A stretch of 64,000 nt of DNA, taken from assembly GCF_004122165.1 (NCBI RefSeq), contig NZ_SBKO01000001.1, positions 1,178,001 through 1,242,000 of the forward strand, in the 5' to 3' direction. Of the stretch, positions 1 through 10,081 are shown piece after piece. Made by a program: the position numbers and the translations under genes. The stretch is from Flavobacterium amnicola (GTDB lineage Bacteria > Bacteroidota > Bacteroidia > Flavobacteriales > Flavobacteriaceae). The notes below the pieces were generated by a model. That model was not told where the DNA came from and searched no databases. It saw nothing but the letters and a program-made list of their open reading frames with translations. Every line of letters begins with the position of its first letter. The stretch's first letter is position 1.

Positions 1-2337
1 CTAATAGTAGTCGCATTTATTTTCGGAGCTTTCTTTTCGGCTTTAGCAGGAAACATGGGAATGAAAATTGCGACTAAAACAAACGTAAGAACAACACAAG
101 CGGCTCGTACCAGTTTGCCTCAAGCATTAAAAGTATCTTTTGGTGGTGGAACAGTAATGGGGTTAGGTGTTGCAGGCTTAGCGGTATTAGGTCTTACAGG
201 GTTTTTTATCATTTTCTTTAAAGTGTTTATGGGAGGCGTTTGGACGTCTACCGAAGATATGACTATTGTACTTGAAACATTGGCTGGTTTCTCTCTTGGA
301 GCAGAATCTATCGCTTTGTTTGCTCGCGTAGGTGGTGGTATTTATACCAAAGCGGCCGATGTGGGCGCTGACTTAGTAGGAAAAGTGGAAGCAGGAATTC
401 CTGAAGATGATCCTCGTAATCCAGCTACTATTGCTGATAATGTTGGTGATAACGTAGGTGACGTTGCAGGTATGGGGGCTGATTTATTCGGTTCATACGT
501 TGCAACTGTACTAGCTGCGATGGTTTTAGGGAATTATGTTATTAAAGATATGGGTGGTGCTATCCAAGACCATTTTGGCGGAATTGGGCCAATCTTATTA
601 CCAATGGCAATTGCTGGTTTTGGAATTTTATTTTCTATCGTAGGAACGATGTTAGTAAAAATTTCTAGTGATGATGCTAAAGAAGCGGAAGTGCAAAAAG
701 CATTAAACATTGGGAACTGGGTTTCGATTGCGTTAACGGCTGTTTGTTGTTTCTTTTTAGTACAACAAATGTTACCTGAGGTAATGACTATGGAATTCTT
801 CGGAGAAGGGGCACAACAAATTTCTTCAATGCGTGTGTTTTACGCAACTTTAATCGGACTTTTTGTAGGTGGAGCGATTTCATCGGTAACAGAATATTAT
901 ACTGGATTAGGAACGAAGCCTGTATTGGCAATTGTTCAAAAATCATCAACAGGAGCAGGGACGAATGTAATTGCAGGTTTGGCAACGGGAATGATTTCTA
1001 CTTTTCCAACCGTAATTTTATTTGCGGCTGCCATTTGGTCAACCTATGCGTTGGCTGGATTTTATGGTGTGGCTTTAGCAGCATCAGCTATGATGGCAAC
1101 AACAGCAATGCAATTAGCAATTGATGCTTTCGGGCCAATTTCTGATAACGCGGGTGGTATTGCTGAAATGAGTGAACTACCAAAAGAAGTTCGTACAAGA
1201 ACGGATATTTTAGATTCAGTTGGAAATACAACAGCAGCAACAGGTAAAGGTTTTGCCATTGCTTCGGCGGCATTGACGTCTCTGGCATTGTTTGCTGCGT
1301 ATGTAACATTTACAGGAATCGATGGAATTAATATCTTCAAAGCGCCTGTATTAGCGATGCTATTCGTGGGTGGAATGATTCCAGTAGTTTTCTCTGCTTT
1401 GGCTATGAATTCAGTGGGTAAAGCGGCTATGGATATGGTATATGAAGTACGTCGTCAGTTTAAAGAAATTCCAGGAATTATGGAAGGAACTGGACGTCCT
1501 GAATATGGTAAATGTGTTGAAATTTCTACCAAAGCAGCATTACGCGAAATGATGTTGCCAGGTATTTTAACGATTGGTTTTCCTATTGCAATTGTACTTG
1601 TCGGTAAATTAGTTTATGGTGATAACAATCAATTAATTGCGGAGATGTTAGGAGGATATATGGCCGGAGTTACCGTTTCAGGGGTACTTTGGGCAGTTTT
1701 CCAAAATAATGCTGGTGGCGCTTGGGACAATGCTAAAAAATCATTTGAAGCTGGAGTAATGATTAACGGAGAAATGACTTACAAAGGTTCTGATGCGCAC
1801 AAAGCGGCAGTAACTGGAGACACAGTTGGAGATCCTTTCAAAGATACTTCAGGGCCTTCAATGAATATATTAATCAAATTGACATGTTTGATTGGTTTGG
1901 TAATTGCGCCAATTTTAGGAGGACATTCGGCAGGAAAAGCAAAAGAAGATTGTTGTGCTAAAGTTGAAAAGTGCGAGATCAAAATGATGAAATGTGACAT
2001 GACCAAATGTGCTACTATGACCAAAGAAGAGTGCGCGAAAATGTGTGACGATAATGGTTGTACAGCTGAAGAGAAAGAAATGTGTTTGTCTCATTATGGT
2101 GCAGATGGCAAGTTTGCAAAAAAGGTCGATTGTAAAATGGCTTGTTGTGCTGAGTCAGCTACAGGTGGTAAAATGGAAATCAAAAAAGAAGTTTCTATTA
2201 AAAAAGAAATGGTAAATGGTAAGGTGAAAGCTACCGTTACTACTACAACTACAAGTGGTGATAAAACTGCTGAAGCAGTTGAGGTTTTTGAAGGTACTGA
2301 AGCTGAAGTACAAGCAAAATTAGATGCTTTAAAATAA
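1..2337 (+). CDS. hppA: Membrane-bound ion-translocating pyrophosphatase, 5' end outside window
   Basis: The reading frame is open from base 1; the first in-window codons already encode family sequence ([20 protein letters not shown]), so the true start lies upstream. The enzyme hydrolyses PPi and pumps H+ or Na+ across the inner membrane. Counting from the ATG at 55, the substrate loop [18 protein letters not shown] is near residue 93 and the Mg-PPi motif DNVGDNVGD near 129. [10 protein letters not shown] near 390 has Ala where K+-independent enzymes have Lys, so it is probably the K+-dependent type. After the last membrane helix there is an unusual tail of about 135 residues: a segment with 12 cysteines (bases 1948-2154), then a Lys/Thr-rich end. 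The tail is not part of the standard family fold. Whether it pumps H+ or Na+ cannot be told from what I can see. Confidence 0.96.
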   Translation, partial: LIVVAFIFGAFFSALAGNMGMKIATKTNVRTTQAARTSLPQALKVSFGGGTVMGLGVAGLAVLGLTGFFIIFFKVFMGGVWTSTEDMTIVLETLAGFSLGAESIALFARVGGGIYTKAADVGADLVGKVEAGIPEDDPRNPATIADNVGDNVGDVAGMGADLFGSYVATVLAAMVLGNYVIKDMGGAIQDHFGGIGPILLPMAIAGFGILFSIVGTMLVKISSDDAKEAEVQKALNIGNWVSIALTAVCCFFLVQQMLPEVMTMEFFGEGAQQISSMRVFYATLIGLFVGGAISSVTEYYTGLGTKPVLAIVQKSSTGAGTNVIAGLATGMISTFPTVILFAAAIWSTYALAGFYGVALAASAMMATTAMQLAIDAFGPISDNAGGIAEMSELPKEVRTRTDILDSVGNTTAATGKGFAIASAALTSLALFAAYVTFTGIDGINIFKAPVLAMLFVGGMIPVVFSALAMNSVGKAAMDMVYEVRRQFKEIPGIMEGTGRPEYGKCVEISTKAALREMMLPGILTIGFPIAIVLVGKLVYGDNNQLIAEMLGGYMAGVTVSGVLWAVFQNNAGGAWDNAKKSFEAGVMINGEMTYKGSDAHKAAVTGDTVGDPFKDTSGPSMNILIKLTCLIGLVIAPILGGHSAGKAKEDCCAKVEKCEIKMMKCDMTKCATMTKEECAKMCDDNGCTAEEKEMCLSHYGADGKFAKKVDCKMACCAESATGGKMEIKKEVSIKKEMVNGKVKATVTTTTTSGDKTAEAVEVFEGTEAEVQAKLDALK

Positions 2338-2354
2338 AAGTATAGTGATCAGTT

Positions 2355-2385
2355 AAAAGTCCTCGAGTGATCGAGGACTTTTTTT
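2355..2385 (+). terminator. Intrinsic terminator of hppA
   Basis: Perfect hairpin GTCCTCGA / TCGAGGAC with a 4-base loop, followed by seven T. It lies 18 bases after the hppA stop. Confidence 0.85.
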
Positions 2386-2419
2386 ATACATAAAAATGGA
2401 TAATTATTTTATTAAAAAA

Positions 2420-2450
2420 TTTGTAAACATTAAAACTTATTCTATATTTG
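2420..2450 (+). promoter_or_regulatory. Bacteroidota-type promoter of tRNA-Gly
   Basis: TTTG at 2420-2423 and TATATTTG at 2443-2450 are separated by 19 bases. This matches the known Bacteroidota consensus (TTTG, about 19 bases, TAnnTTTG). The -7 element ends 11 bases before the tRNA. Confidence 0.75.
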
Positions 2451-2461
2451 CACTCGCTAAT

Positions 2462-2534
<73 letters not shown>

Positions 2535-2540
2535 CATAAA

Positions 2541-2571
2541 AAAAGCCTCAAAGTTTACTTTGAGGCTTTTT
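2541..2571. terminator. Bidirectional terminator between tRNA-Gly and the kinase operon
   Basis: Hairpin AAGCCTCAAAGT / ACTTTGAGGCTT with A-run on the left and T-run on the right. It can end the tRNA transcript rightward and the convergent kinase operon leftward. Confidence 0.85.
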
Positions 2572-2587
2572 GTTTTTTCAGAATATG

Positions 2588-3202
2588 TTAGAATAATCCA
2601 TTAATTTCAGCATCAATTCTATTAATAATCATTCCTAAATCTTCAGGATTGTCAACGAAATTAATATTATCAACATCTATAATTAATAATTTTCCTTTGT
2701 CATACGTTTGGATCCAAGCTTCATAACGTTCGTTTAATCGACTTAAATACTCAATAGAAATAGAGTTTTCATAATCACGTCCACGTTTGTGAATTTGACC
2801 CACTAAGTTCGGAATAGAGCTTCTTAAATAAATTAATAAATCAGGAGGCGCCACCAAATTTTCCATCAATTCAAAAAGAGAGGAATAATTTTCAAAATCA
2901 CGGTTACTCATCAAGCCCATAGCATGTAAATTCGGCGCAAAAATATGAGCGTCTTCGTATATCGTCCGGTCTTGAATTATTTTTTTGCCACTTTCGCGTA
3001 TTTTTAAAATTTGTCGAAAACGGCTATTTAAGAAATAAATTTGTAGGTTAAACGACCAGCGATCCATCGAATGGTAAAAATCGTCCAAATACGGATTGTC
3101 AACTACATCTTCAAAGTGAGGTTCCCATTTAAAATGTTTGGCCAAAAGTCTGGTAAGTGTTGTTTTTCCGGCTCCGATGTTTCCTGCTACTGCTATATGC
3201 AT
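2588..3202 (-). CDS. Deoxynucleoside kinase (deoxyadenosine/deoxyguanosine kinase family)
   Basis: A 204-residue cytosolic kinase that phosphorylates deoxynucleosides for nucleotide salvage. The P-loop GNIGAGKTT is at residues 7-15, the DRTIYED motif (catalytic Glu/Arg region) at 78-84, and the arginine-rich LID KRGRDYE at 139-145. Length and motifs match bacterial dAK/dGK enzymes; the exact base preference cannot be read from the sequence. The start codon overlaps by one base the stop of the upstream gene on the same strand (TAATG), so the two are probably translationally coupled. Confidence 0.9.
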   Translation of the reverse strand: MHIAVAGNIGAGKTTLTRLLAKHFKWEPHFEDVVDNPYLDDFYHSMDRWSFNLQIYFLNSRFRQILKIRESGKKIIQDRTIYEDAHIFAPNLHAMGLMSNRDFENYSSLFELMENLVAPPDLLIYLRSSIPNLVGQIHKRGRDYENSISIEYLSRLNERYEAWIQTYDKGKLLIIDVDNINFVDNPEDLGMIINRIDAEINGLF

Positions 3203-3993
3203 TATGGTAAATTAATTTTGTAATTGGTAATTCCTTCGGCAGTAAAAATAGCTAAATTTTGGTTTTTGTAGCTAAAACTTTTAAAGGTTTTTTGAATATT
3301 TTCTACAGGAGTGGAAGTCTTATTAATGACATCATATAAATAGAGTTGACCGTTTTTTTGATAGGCAATTACGGTTTCGTCTGATAGATGTATTTGGTCA
3401 AAACTAGGCAATACCCCTAAATTTGATACTTTTCCATAAATTGAACACGAATTGAGTTGATTGTCAATGTCTACCCAGTAAAAATGCGTGTAAGTTGCTT
3501 TGTAGATTTTAATTTCTTTAGTAAATGCATTGGTAATGTATTTAAAAGACTCTTTGGCATAATTGTATAATCCCAAACGTTGTGTAAGCGTATTATAAAT
3601 CCAATAGTTATTTTGCGAAGAAGTGCCTATTGCACTGGCAGTGATGTTGTAATCGGTTTGCGATAAGTTTAATTTTTCTACTTCATTTAACTGATTGTCT
3701 AAGGCGATAATCATGTTGAAGTTTTCATAAAAAATTAAGATTCGTAACGAATTTTGAATGTCAACTTTGGAAATCTTACCCAAGCTTACATTTTTATATT
3801 GGTATTTTTCAGAATTTTTAAACTTGAATAGAGTGTTATTTTTTGTGAAGAAATCGTAGCCTAAGGCATCGGTTCCGATATATTCATCTGCTTCAATAAA
3901 TTTTGTGCTCATTTGCGAAGCCACTGGATTCGTGTATTGCGCGTGAAACGAAATGGAACTTATGACAAATAAAAATAAAAGGATTTTTTTCAT
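3202..3993 (-). CDS. Exported protein of unknown function, possibly a beta-propeller
   Basis: 263 residues. The N-terminus is a signal peptide (MKKILLFLFVISSISFHAQ, cleavage likely after HA). The rest has no catalytic motif I recognise. It reads as repeated short strands with recurring aromatic/Asn patterns, compatible with a beta-propeller or similar all-beta fold, but this is only an impression. It is the first gene of a two-gene operon with the deoxynucleoside kinase (one-base overlap). This pairing gives no clear function, since one product is exported and the other cytosolic. Confidence 0.75.
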   Translation of the reverse strand: MKKILLFLFVISSISFHAQYTNPVASQMSTKFIEADEYIGTDALGYDFFTKNNTLFKFKNSEKYQYKNVSLGKISKVDIQNSLRILIFYENFNMIIALDNQLNEVEKLNLSQTDYNITASAIGTSSQNNYWIYNTLTQRLGLYNYAKESFKYITNAFTKEIKIYKATYTHFYWVDIDNQLNSCSIYGKVSNLGVLPSFDQIHLSDETVIAYQKNGQLYLYDVINKTSTPVENIQKTFKSFSYKNQNLAIFTAEGITNYKINLP

Positions 3994-4115
3994 GAAAGCT
4001 AATTTACAATTAAACTTTTATATTTATTTAATGTCTAAGAATTTATTTAACAAATCATTAGTAACAAATCTGGTGCTTTATAGTCATATTAGGTATTACA
4101 TTAAACTCAAATATA

Positions 4116-5006
4116 ATGAAAAACTTATTTTTCACCTTTTCTGCTTTTTTAATTTTTGGATTGGCTTTAGCGCAGGATTTTCAAGGAATGGCAGTTTATG
4201 AATCGAAAACTTCTTCCAGCGATATGTCGGCTCGTTTTCAAGGCAATAGAGATATTACCCCTGAAATGCAAAAGCGAATCGAAGAACGAATGAAAAAAAT
4301 GCTGGAAAAGACATTTACTCTAAATTTCGATAAGAATGCTTCTATTTATAAGGAAGAAGAAAAGTTAGAGACTCCCGGTACTAGTAATGGGAATATGCGA
4401 ATGATGGGTTCTTTTATGGGTGGCGGCGGAACACATTATAAAAATGTAAAAGAAAAAGTGTATGTCATCGATAAAGAAATGTTTGGTAAAGAATTCTTAG
4501 TAAAAGATACGTTAGAAACTATAAAATGGAACCTAACTCAAGAAACCAAACAAATTGGGGATTATTTATGTTTTAAAGCCACTGCAAAAGTGAAAAATCC
4601 GGCTTCCGATTTTAGAAATTTTAGAATGCGTGAAGAGAGTAAAGAAACCAAAGTCAAAACAGATGAAGAAAAGAAAACCACCAACATGCTTCCAGAAGGC
4701 GAAGTGCCTAAAGAGTTAGAGGTGGTCGCTTGGTATACACCAGATGTTCCCGTCAATAATGGACCAGAAAATTTTCAAGGATTACCTGGATTAATTTTGG
4801 AAGTAACCAAAGGGAGAACAACTATTTTGTGTTCTAAAGTGGTGATGAATGTAAAGGACAAAAAAGAACTCAAAGCACCTACCAACGGGAAGGTTGTTAC
4901 GCAAAATGAGTATGACGAAATCATGAAGAAAAAAATGGAAGAAATGCGTGAAATGTTTCAGTCGAGAGGTGGTAATGGTGGTATGCAAATTAGAATGGGG
5001 AATTAA
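4116..5006 (+). CDS. GLPGLI family exported protein
   Basis: 296 residues with signal peptide MKNLFFTFSAFLIFGLALAQ. The family-defining motif appears as QGLPGLILEV near residue 221. The protein is very rich in Met, Lys and Glu (runs such as RIEERMKKMLEK and a Met/Gly-rich stretch near residue 90-105). The family is widespread in Bacteroidota and has no established biochemical role. It sits one base before a CarboxypepD_reg/beta-barrel receptor gene, a common partnership, suggesting the two act together at the outer membrane. The start chosen is the one giving a complete signal peptide. Confidence 0.88.
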   Translation: MKNLFFTFSAFLIFGLALAQDFQGMAVYESKTSSSDMSARFQGNRDITPEMQKRIEERMKKMLEKTFTLNFDKNASIYKEEEKLETPGTSNGNMRMMGSFMGGGGTHYKNVKEKVYVIDKEMFGKEFLVKDTLETIKWNLTQETKQIGDYLCFKATAKVKNPASDFRNFRMREESKETKVKTDEEKKTTNMLPEGEVPKELEVVAWYTPDVPVNNGPENFQGLPGLILEVTKGRTTILCSKVVMNVKDKKELKAPTNGKVVTQNEYDEIMKKKMEEMREMFQSRGGNGGMQIRMGN

Positions 5007-5007
5007 A

Positions 5008-7713
5008 ATGAAAATTTTCCCCTCTTGTTTTTTAGTGTTGTTTTCTGTTTCATTTTATGCGCAAACAATTCGATTGGAAGGAATTGTAAAAGACACCACG
5101 AGTACCCCTTTAGAAATGGCAAATGTTATGGCAGTCAACCAGACCACTAAAGCGGTTGATGCCTATTCGATTACCAACGATAAGGGGCGTTTTTTACTAA
5201 ATTTAAAACCCAATGCAAATTATAATGTCCGATTTTCCTATCTGGGATTAAAAACGAAGACTATTTCGGTAACGACAGAGGAAAAAGATATTGTTAAAAA
5301 CATTTCACTTATTTCGGATGCTAGCCAGCTTTCGGAAATAGAAGTGGTGAAACAAATGCCGGTTTCTGTGAAAGGTGATACGCTAATTTATAACGCCGAT
5401 TCCTTTAAGACAGGCACCGAACGAAAGCTTGAGGACGTGTTGAAAAAGTTACCAGGAGTTGAAGTAAATGCGAATGGTGAAGTAGAGGTGGAAGGAAAGA
5501 AAGTCTCTAAATTAATGGTGGAAGGCAAAGATTTTTTTGATGGCGATACGAAGCTTGGCGTAAAAAATATTCCAGCGGATGCGATTGATAAAGTACAGGT
5601 GCTGAGAAATTATAATGAAATTGGGGCTCTTAAAGGCGTTGAAAACAATGAGGAAAATGTGGCTATGAATATCAAGCTGAAAAGTGGGAAGAAAAACTTT
5701 TGGTTTGGAGATGTTGCTGCAGGCGCTGGTGTTGCGCACACCGATGAACGCTATTTGGTGAATCCGAAATTGTTTTATTACAGTCCAAAGTACAGTTTGA
5801 ATTTTATAGGCAACTTGAATAATATTGGAGAATTGCCTTTAACGATTCAAGATTATTTTAAGTTTACCGGTGGATTTAGAAGTATGGCACGCCGGAGTGG
5901 TACTAATTTTTCGGTAACTTCAAACGATTTAGGAATATCACTACTTCGAAACAATCGAGCCAAGGAAATTGTATCCGAATTTGGTGCTGCCAATTTTTCG
6001 TTTAATCCGAATAAGAAACTTAGTTTTTCTGGATTTGCCATTTTATCTGGAACGGAAACAGAATTGGAAACAAAAAATAAAACCAGTTTTTTAGACGAAA
6101 ACAAACAAATCAAAACGACTGAAAATAGAGAAGAATTGTCGAAGCAAAATAATAATTTGGGATTGTTTAAATTGTCAACTTCATACAAACCAAATGAAAA
6201 ATGGCAATTAGAATATGATGTTTTAACAAAGACATCTCAACAAAACGAAGACAATTCGGCTTTGCAGCAAACCTTTGATGGCGCGAATACTTTTTTAAAT
6301 TCACAAACAATTCTCACCAATAAAAAGCAAGATCCGATAACCGTAAATCAAAATTGGAGTACGTATTTTACAAAAAGTGAGAAAAATATTTTCGCTTTAG
6401 AAATGCAACATCTTTATCAAAACGAAGATCCTTTTTATAAAGCCAATTTAGATTTTGTGCCCTTTGAATTTACAGGATATGATTTGCTTCAAGACCGAGA
6501 TGTCATCAATCAGCAACGATTTGTTCGCACCAATAAATTAGACGGTAAACTAGATTATTACTATGTGTTAACACCGAAAAGTAATTTGAACTTTACGTTT
6601 GGAGCGACAAATTCTTCTCAAAATTTTGATTCTTATATTTTCCAAACTTTGGATAATGCTAGTCAAAATGTAATTACTGATGCTGATTTTAATAACGATG
6701 TAAAATATGTTTTTACCGATTTGTACTTCGGATTTCATTATAAAATTTTGGCAGGGAAATTTACGCTTACTCCCGGATTTACAGCGCACAAGTATACTAC
6801 CTATAACGATCAGTTGAATACGAAAGTTACCGATAATTTTTATCGCATGTTGCCTGATTTTTTCGCGTTATATCAAATCAAAAAATCGGAAACACTGTCG
6901 TATAATTATGCCATTACAAATGAATTTACGGATATAAATAAATTTGCGCAAGGGGCTGTTTTTAGTAATTACAACTCGTTGTATAAAGGAAATCGAAATT
7001 TAGAAAACGCATTATCACATACTCATTCGTTACGCTATTTTAAATACAACATGTTTAATTTTGAAAACATCTTCGGGAATATTAATTATTCCAAACGACT
7101 GGATGCGGTAAAAAGTTCGGTTATTGCCAATCAGGTAAATCAATTTTCTACGGCAATCAATTCCAATTTTGCGGATGAATCACTGAATGGAGTGGCAGGT
7201 TATGGTCGCGGTTTTGCGAGGTATTATAAAGCTAGTTTGAATGCAAATATCAATTGGTCTAAATTCAACAATTTGAGAGGTATTCAAAACCAAACTACAG
7301 AAAGTTTTTCACAAACGTATTCGGTAAAAGCGGCTACCAATTATAAAGAATTGCCAAATCTTGAGTTTGGTTTCAGTAAAGTTTTAAATAAATACAACGG
7401 CGGAACTTTTAGCACCGATAGACCTTCTGTAAAACTAGATTATTATTTTTTAAATGCTTTTTCGTTTGTGGCCGAATACGAATACAATAACTATTATAAC
7501 AGTGATAAAACTGTTCAAAACGAATATGATTTTCTTTCCGCTAGTGTAATCTATCAAAAGAAAGGTGGTAAAATGGAATACAAAGTATCAGGTACTAATT
7601 TGTTAAATACAACCTCATTAAATGACGATTCATTTAACCAAACATTTGTGAGAACTTCGCAATATGCTGTGCAACCTAGATATGTGATTTTTTCTGTGAA
7701 GTATAATATATAA
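5008..7713 (+). CDS. TonB-dependent-receptor-like outer-membrane beta-barrel protein
   Basis: 901 residues. I chose the ATG at 5008, one base after the GLPGLI stop, because it begins a proper signal peptide (MKIFPSCFLVLFSVSFYAQ); an in-frame ATG at 4948 lies inside the upstream gene. Order: signal peptide; carboxypeptidase-regulatory-like beta sandwich (about 20-100, IRLEGIVKDTTSTPLEMANV); plug-like region (about 115-225, including LEDVLKKLPGVEV and MVEGKDFFDGD); long Asn/Tyr/Phe-rich beta barrel to the C-terminus. This matches the outer-membrane beta-barrel family that accompanies GLPGLI proteins. Substrate unknown. Confidence 0.88.
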   Translation: MKIFPSCFLVLFSVSFYAQTIRLEGIVKDTTSTPLEMANVMAVNQTTKAVDAYSITNDKGRFLLNLKPNANYNVRFSYLGLKTKTISVTTEEKDIVKNISLISDASQLSEIEVVKQMPVSVKGDTLIYNADSFKTGTERKLEDVLKKLPGVEVNANGEVEVEGKKVSKLMVEGKDFFDGDTKLGVKNIPADAIDKVQVLRNYNEIGALKGVENNEENVAMNIKLKSGKKNFWFGDVAAGAGVAHTDERYLVNPKLFYYSPKYSLNFIGNLNNIGELPLTIQDYFKFTGGFRSMARRSGTNFSVTSNDLGISLLRNNRAKEIVSEFGAANFSFNPNKKLSFSGFAILSGTETELETKNKTSFLDENKQIKTTENREELSKQNNNLGLFKLSTSYKPNEKWQLEYDVLTKTSQQNEDNSALQQTFDGANTFLNSQTILTNKKQDPITVNQNWSTYFTKSEKNIFALEMQHLYQNEDPFYKANLDFVPFEFTGYDLLQDRDVINQQRFVRTNKLDGKLDYYYVLTPKSNLNFTFGATNSSQNFDSYIFQTLDNASQNVITDADFNNDVKYVFTDLYFGFHYKILAGKFTLTPGFTAHKYTTYNDQLNTKVTDNFYRMLPDFFALYQIKKSETLSYNYAITNEFTDINKFAQGAVFSNYNSLYKGNRNLENALSHTHSLRYFKYNMFNFENIFGNINYSKRLDAVKSSVIANQVNQFSTAINSNFADESLNGVAGYGRGFARYYKASLNANINWSKFNNLRGIQNQTTESFSQTYSVKAATNYKELPNLEFGFSKVLNKYNGGTFSTDRPSVKLDYYFLNAFSFVAEYEYNNYYNSDKTVQNEYDFLSASVIYQKKGGKMEYKVSGTNLLNTTSLNDDSFNQTFVRTSQYAVQPRYVIFSVKYNI

Positions 7714-7742
7714 AAAAGTCCCGCTAATGCGGGACTTTTTAA
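7713..7742. terminator. Bidirectional intrinsic terminator
   Basis: Hairpin AAAAAGTCCCGC / GCGGGACTTTTT with loop TAAT, between convergent genes. It overlaps the last base of the receptor stop codon and can serve both strands. Confidence 0.85.
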
Positions 7743-7757
7743 TTGTGCTCTATCTAA

Positions 7758-8600
7758 TTAGAAATGATAAGCCACACCAAAATTTAATCCTAAACTATTA
7801 GCGCTAAAAGAAGGTTTGATAGCTTTGTGAGGCTGTGAGTCAAGTTCTGGACCTGCAGTTGTAATCTCGTCCTCGAATACAATGTTTGAGTCGTTGTAAG
7901 TCATCATAGGTAATACATCAACTCCATTAACAGTTGCTTTTGTGAATTTCCCTTCGCTTGGTTTGATGTTACCGCTAATAGAAGTTAATTCGGCAAATAA
8001 TGAAACTTTATCGTTGATGGCGAAATTAAGACCTGCACTGGCTCTAATTCCAATCATTGTACCACCTGTTAATTCTACTTCATATTCTCCTACATCTCCA
8101 GTCGAATCACTTTGGTTGTTAGTGAAAATAGTTTTACCCATTCCTACTACTAATCCCAGTTTTGCGTATGGATTGATTTTTGAGTATCCTGCCGCTAAAA
8201 CTAATGCTGGTTTGATTTGAAGTTGGTTGGCTTTTAAAGTCAATTCTGATCTATTCCATCCTGAACCGTTTGAGGAATTTTGATTTGCAGAAGTTTCGGC
8301 TCCCATTACATATCCGATACCCATTTCAGCTCCAATGTTTTTATTAAACATGTAGCCAAATTGTCCAGAAAAATTAACTCCTTTTCCTAGAGATAATTTT
8401 ATCGTTTCAAAACGGTCGGGTCCTGGGGTTTCGTCGCTGTTGTAAAATTGAAAAGTGTCGCCATAAATTGCATTTGAATTTGCATTGCTCGCAAAATTAT
8501 AACCAATACTAAAGCTAGCATAAGGTCCTTGCTTGATTTGGGCATTAGCATTTACTGCAAATAAAGAAATTGTGGCAAGACTTAAAATTAGTTTTTTCAT
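7758..8600 (-). CDS. Outer-membrane beta-barrel protein
   Basis: 280 residues from the ATG at 8598-8600, which gives a clean signal peptide (MKKLILSLATISLFAVNANAQ); an in-frame ATG 24 bases upstream would add eight residues before it and is less likely. The mature part has alternating hydrophobic/polar strands, Gly-rich turns (GYNFASN, GIGYVMGAE, GLVVGMGK) and ends in LGLNFGVAYHF. A C-terminal Phe is typical of outer-membrane barrels. It resembles the porin-like/OmpA-barrel outer-membrane proteins of Bacteroidota; ligand unknown. It has its own promoter and shares a bidirectional terminator downstream. Confidence 0.85.
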   Translation of the reverse strand: MKKLILSLATISLFAVNANAQIKQGPYASFSIGYNFASNANSNAIYGDTFQFYNSDETPGPDRFETIKLSLGKGVNFSGQFGYMFNKNIGAEMGIGYVMGAETSANQNSSNGSGWNRSELTLKANQLQIKPALVLAAGYSKINPYAKLGLVVGMGKTIFTNNQSDSTGDVGEYEVELTGGTMIGIRASAGLNFAINDKVSLFAELTSISGNIKPSEGKFTKATVNGVDVLPMMTYNDSNIVFEDEITTAGPELDSQPHKAIKPSFSANSLGLNFGVAYHF

Positions 8601-8623
8601 TTTTTTTTGTTTTAAAATTTGCA

Positions 8624-8631
8624 CAAAATTA
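8624..8631 (-). promoter_or_regulatory. -7 element for the outer-membrane barrel gene
   Basis: On the minus strand TAATTTTG fits TAnnTTTG and ends 23 bases before the preferred start codon. A convincing -33 element at standard spacing was not seen. Confidence 0.5.
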
Positions 8632-8652
8632 TGCTTTTTTTGACCAATAGTG

Positions 8653-8680
8653 ATAAAAAAATCCCGACGAATCGGGATTT
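8653..8680 (-). terminator. Intrinsic terminator of metK
   Basis: Read leftward, hairpin AAATCCCGA / TCGGGATTT with a 4-base loop is followed by a T-run, about 20 bases after the metK stop. Confidence 0.8.
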
Positions 8681-8700
8681 AAGTTATAGGTGTTTCAGAA

Positions 8701-9951
8701 TTAAATTCCGAAAGCTGCTTTTACTTGATCTACATAATCTAATTTTTCCCAAGTAAACAATTCTACTGTAACTGTTTTAGGAGCGCCATTTGGCAATTGG
8801 AACGTTTTAGTTACGGTCTCAGGTTTTCTACCCATGTGGCCGTAAGCCGCTGTTTCACTATAGATTGGGTTTCTTAATTTTAAACGTTGTTCAATAAAGT
8901 ACGGACGCATGTCGAAAACATTCTCTACTACTTTGCTGATTTCTCCGTCTGTTAAACTCACTTTAGAAGTACCGTAAGTTACTACGTTGATTGAAGTTGG
9001 TTTTGCTACTCCAATCGCATACGATACTTGTACCAAAACTTCATCACATAATCCTGCAGCAACTAAGTTTTTAGCAATGTGGCGGGTAGCATAAGCTGCC
9101 GAACGGTCAACTTTTGATGGGTCTTTTCCTGAAAATGCACCACCACCGTGAGCTCCTTTTCCACCGTAGGTGTCAACGATAATTTTTCTTCCCGTTAACC
9201 CTGTATCTCCGTGTGGTCCTCCAATAACGAATTTTCCAGTAGGATTGATGTGGTAAGTGATATTATCATTAAATAGGTGAGCGTATTGAGGGTATTTTGC
9301 TTTCACTCTTGGAATTAAAATCTCAATAATATCTTTCTTGATTTTAGCTAACATTTCAGCTTCAGGGCCAAAATCATCATGTTGCGTAGATACTACAATG
9401 GCATCAATTCGAACCGGTTTGTTGTCGTCTGAATATTCTAAAGTTACTTGCGATTTTGCATCTGGACGCAAATATTTGATTTCATTGTTCTCTCTTCTTA
9501 GGTTGGCTAATTCAATCAAAATAGCATGAGATAAATCCAAAGCCAATGGCATGTAATTTTCCGTTTCATTCGTAGCGTAACCAAACATCATTCCTTGGTC
9601 ACCTGCTCCTTGCTCTTCTTTGCTAGCTCTGTCTACTCCTTGGTTGATGTCTTGTGATTGCTCGTGAATGGCAGATAAAACCCCACAAGAATCGGCTTCA
9701 AACATGTATTCACTTTTAGTATATCCGATTTTACGGATCACTTCTCGTGCAATTTGTTGAACGTCTAGATACGTTTTAGATTTTACTTCACCTGCAAGAA
9801 TCACTTGACCTGTAGTTACTAAAGTTTCGCACGCAACTTTGGAATCAGCATCAAATGCCAAAAAATTATCGATTAATGCATCACTGATTTGATCAGCCAC
9901 TTTGTCTGGATGTCCTTCACTCACTGATTCTGACGTAAATAAATAAGCCAT
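8701..9951 (-). CDS. metK: S-adenosylmethionine synthase
   Basis: 416 residues. It makes SAM from methionine and ATP in the cytosol. Diagnostic motifs: [16 protein letters not shown] near residue 14, the ATP-binding signature [12 protein letters not shown] near 117, and the glycine-rich signature [20 protein letters not shown] near 265. Length is slightly above the usual 380-400. The 5' leader contains a SAM-II riboswitch (10016-10070), so the enzyme's own product would repress it. It is transcribed divergently from the methionine attenuator and metB. Confidence 0.97.
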   Translation of the reverse strand: MAYLFTSESVSEGHPDKVADQISDALIDNFLAFDADSKVACETLVTTGQVILAGEVKSKTYLDVQQIAREVIRKIGYTKSEYMFEADSCGVLSAIHEQSQDINQGVDRASKEEQGAGDQGMMFGYATNETENYMPLALDLSHAILIELANLRRENNEIKYLRPDAKSQVTLEYSDDNKPVRIDAIVVSTQHDDFGPEAEMLAKIKKDIIEILIPRVKAKYPQYAHLFNDNITYHINPTGKFVIGGPHGDTGLTGRKIIVDTYGGKGAHGGGAFSGKDPSKVDRSAAYATRHIAKNLVAAGLCDEVLVQVSYAIGVAKPTSINVVTYGTSKVSLTDGEISKVVENVFDMRPYFIEQRLKLRNPIYSETAAYGHMGRKPETVTKTFQLPNGAPKTVTVELFTWEKLDYVDQVKAAFGI

Positions 9952-10015
9952 AAAATTTAATTTTAAATTTAATTAAGCGAGGAAATAATTGCAGGGATTG
10001 CCTAAAGAGTAGTAA

Positions 10016-10070
10016 TTACTGCTTTAGCATTTTTTTAATGAGGTTGCAATCAGTTCAAATTTTTCCTCTC
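10016..10070 (-). promoter_or_regulatory. SAM-II (SAM_alpha) riboswitch in the metK leader
   Basis: Read on the minus strand: P1 arm GAGG (10068-10065), then ATTTGAACTGATTGCAA, the P1 partner CCTC (10043-10040), ATTAAAAAAAT, and GCTAAAGCAG. The order stem / TTTnAnC..ATTGCAA / stem / TnAAA..GCTAAA is the signature of SAM-II. ACTG in the loop can pair with CAGT after GCTAAA to close the expected pseudoknot. There is no U-run terminator after it, so control is probably translational or by an alternative fold, although the start codon is about 65 bases further on. The match is by eye to the remembered consensus. Confidence 0.82.
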
Positions 10071-10081
10071 GATTTCGAGTG

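Noticed and set aside
788..2024. Minus-strand ORFs inside hppA
   Set aside because: They are antisense shadows of a strongly conserved coding frame, with no independent start signals.
3953..4201. Plus-strand ORF of 82 codons overlapping the GLPGLI start
   Set aside because: Very Phe/Tyr/Asn-rich low-complexity sequence, overlaps two better-supported genes, and has no signal peptide or family resemblance.
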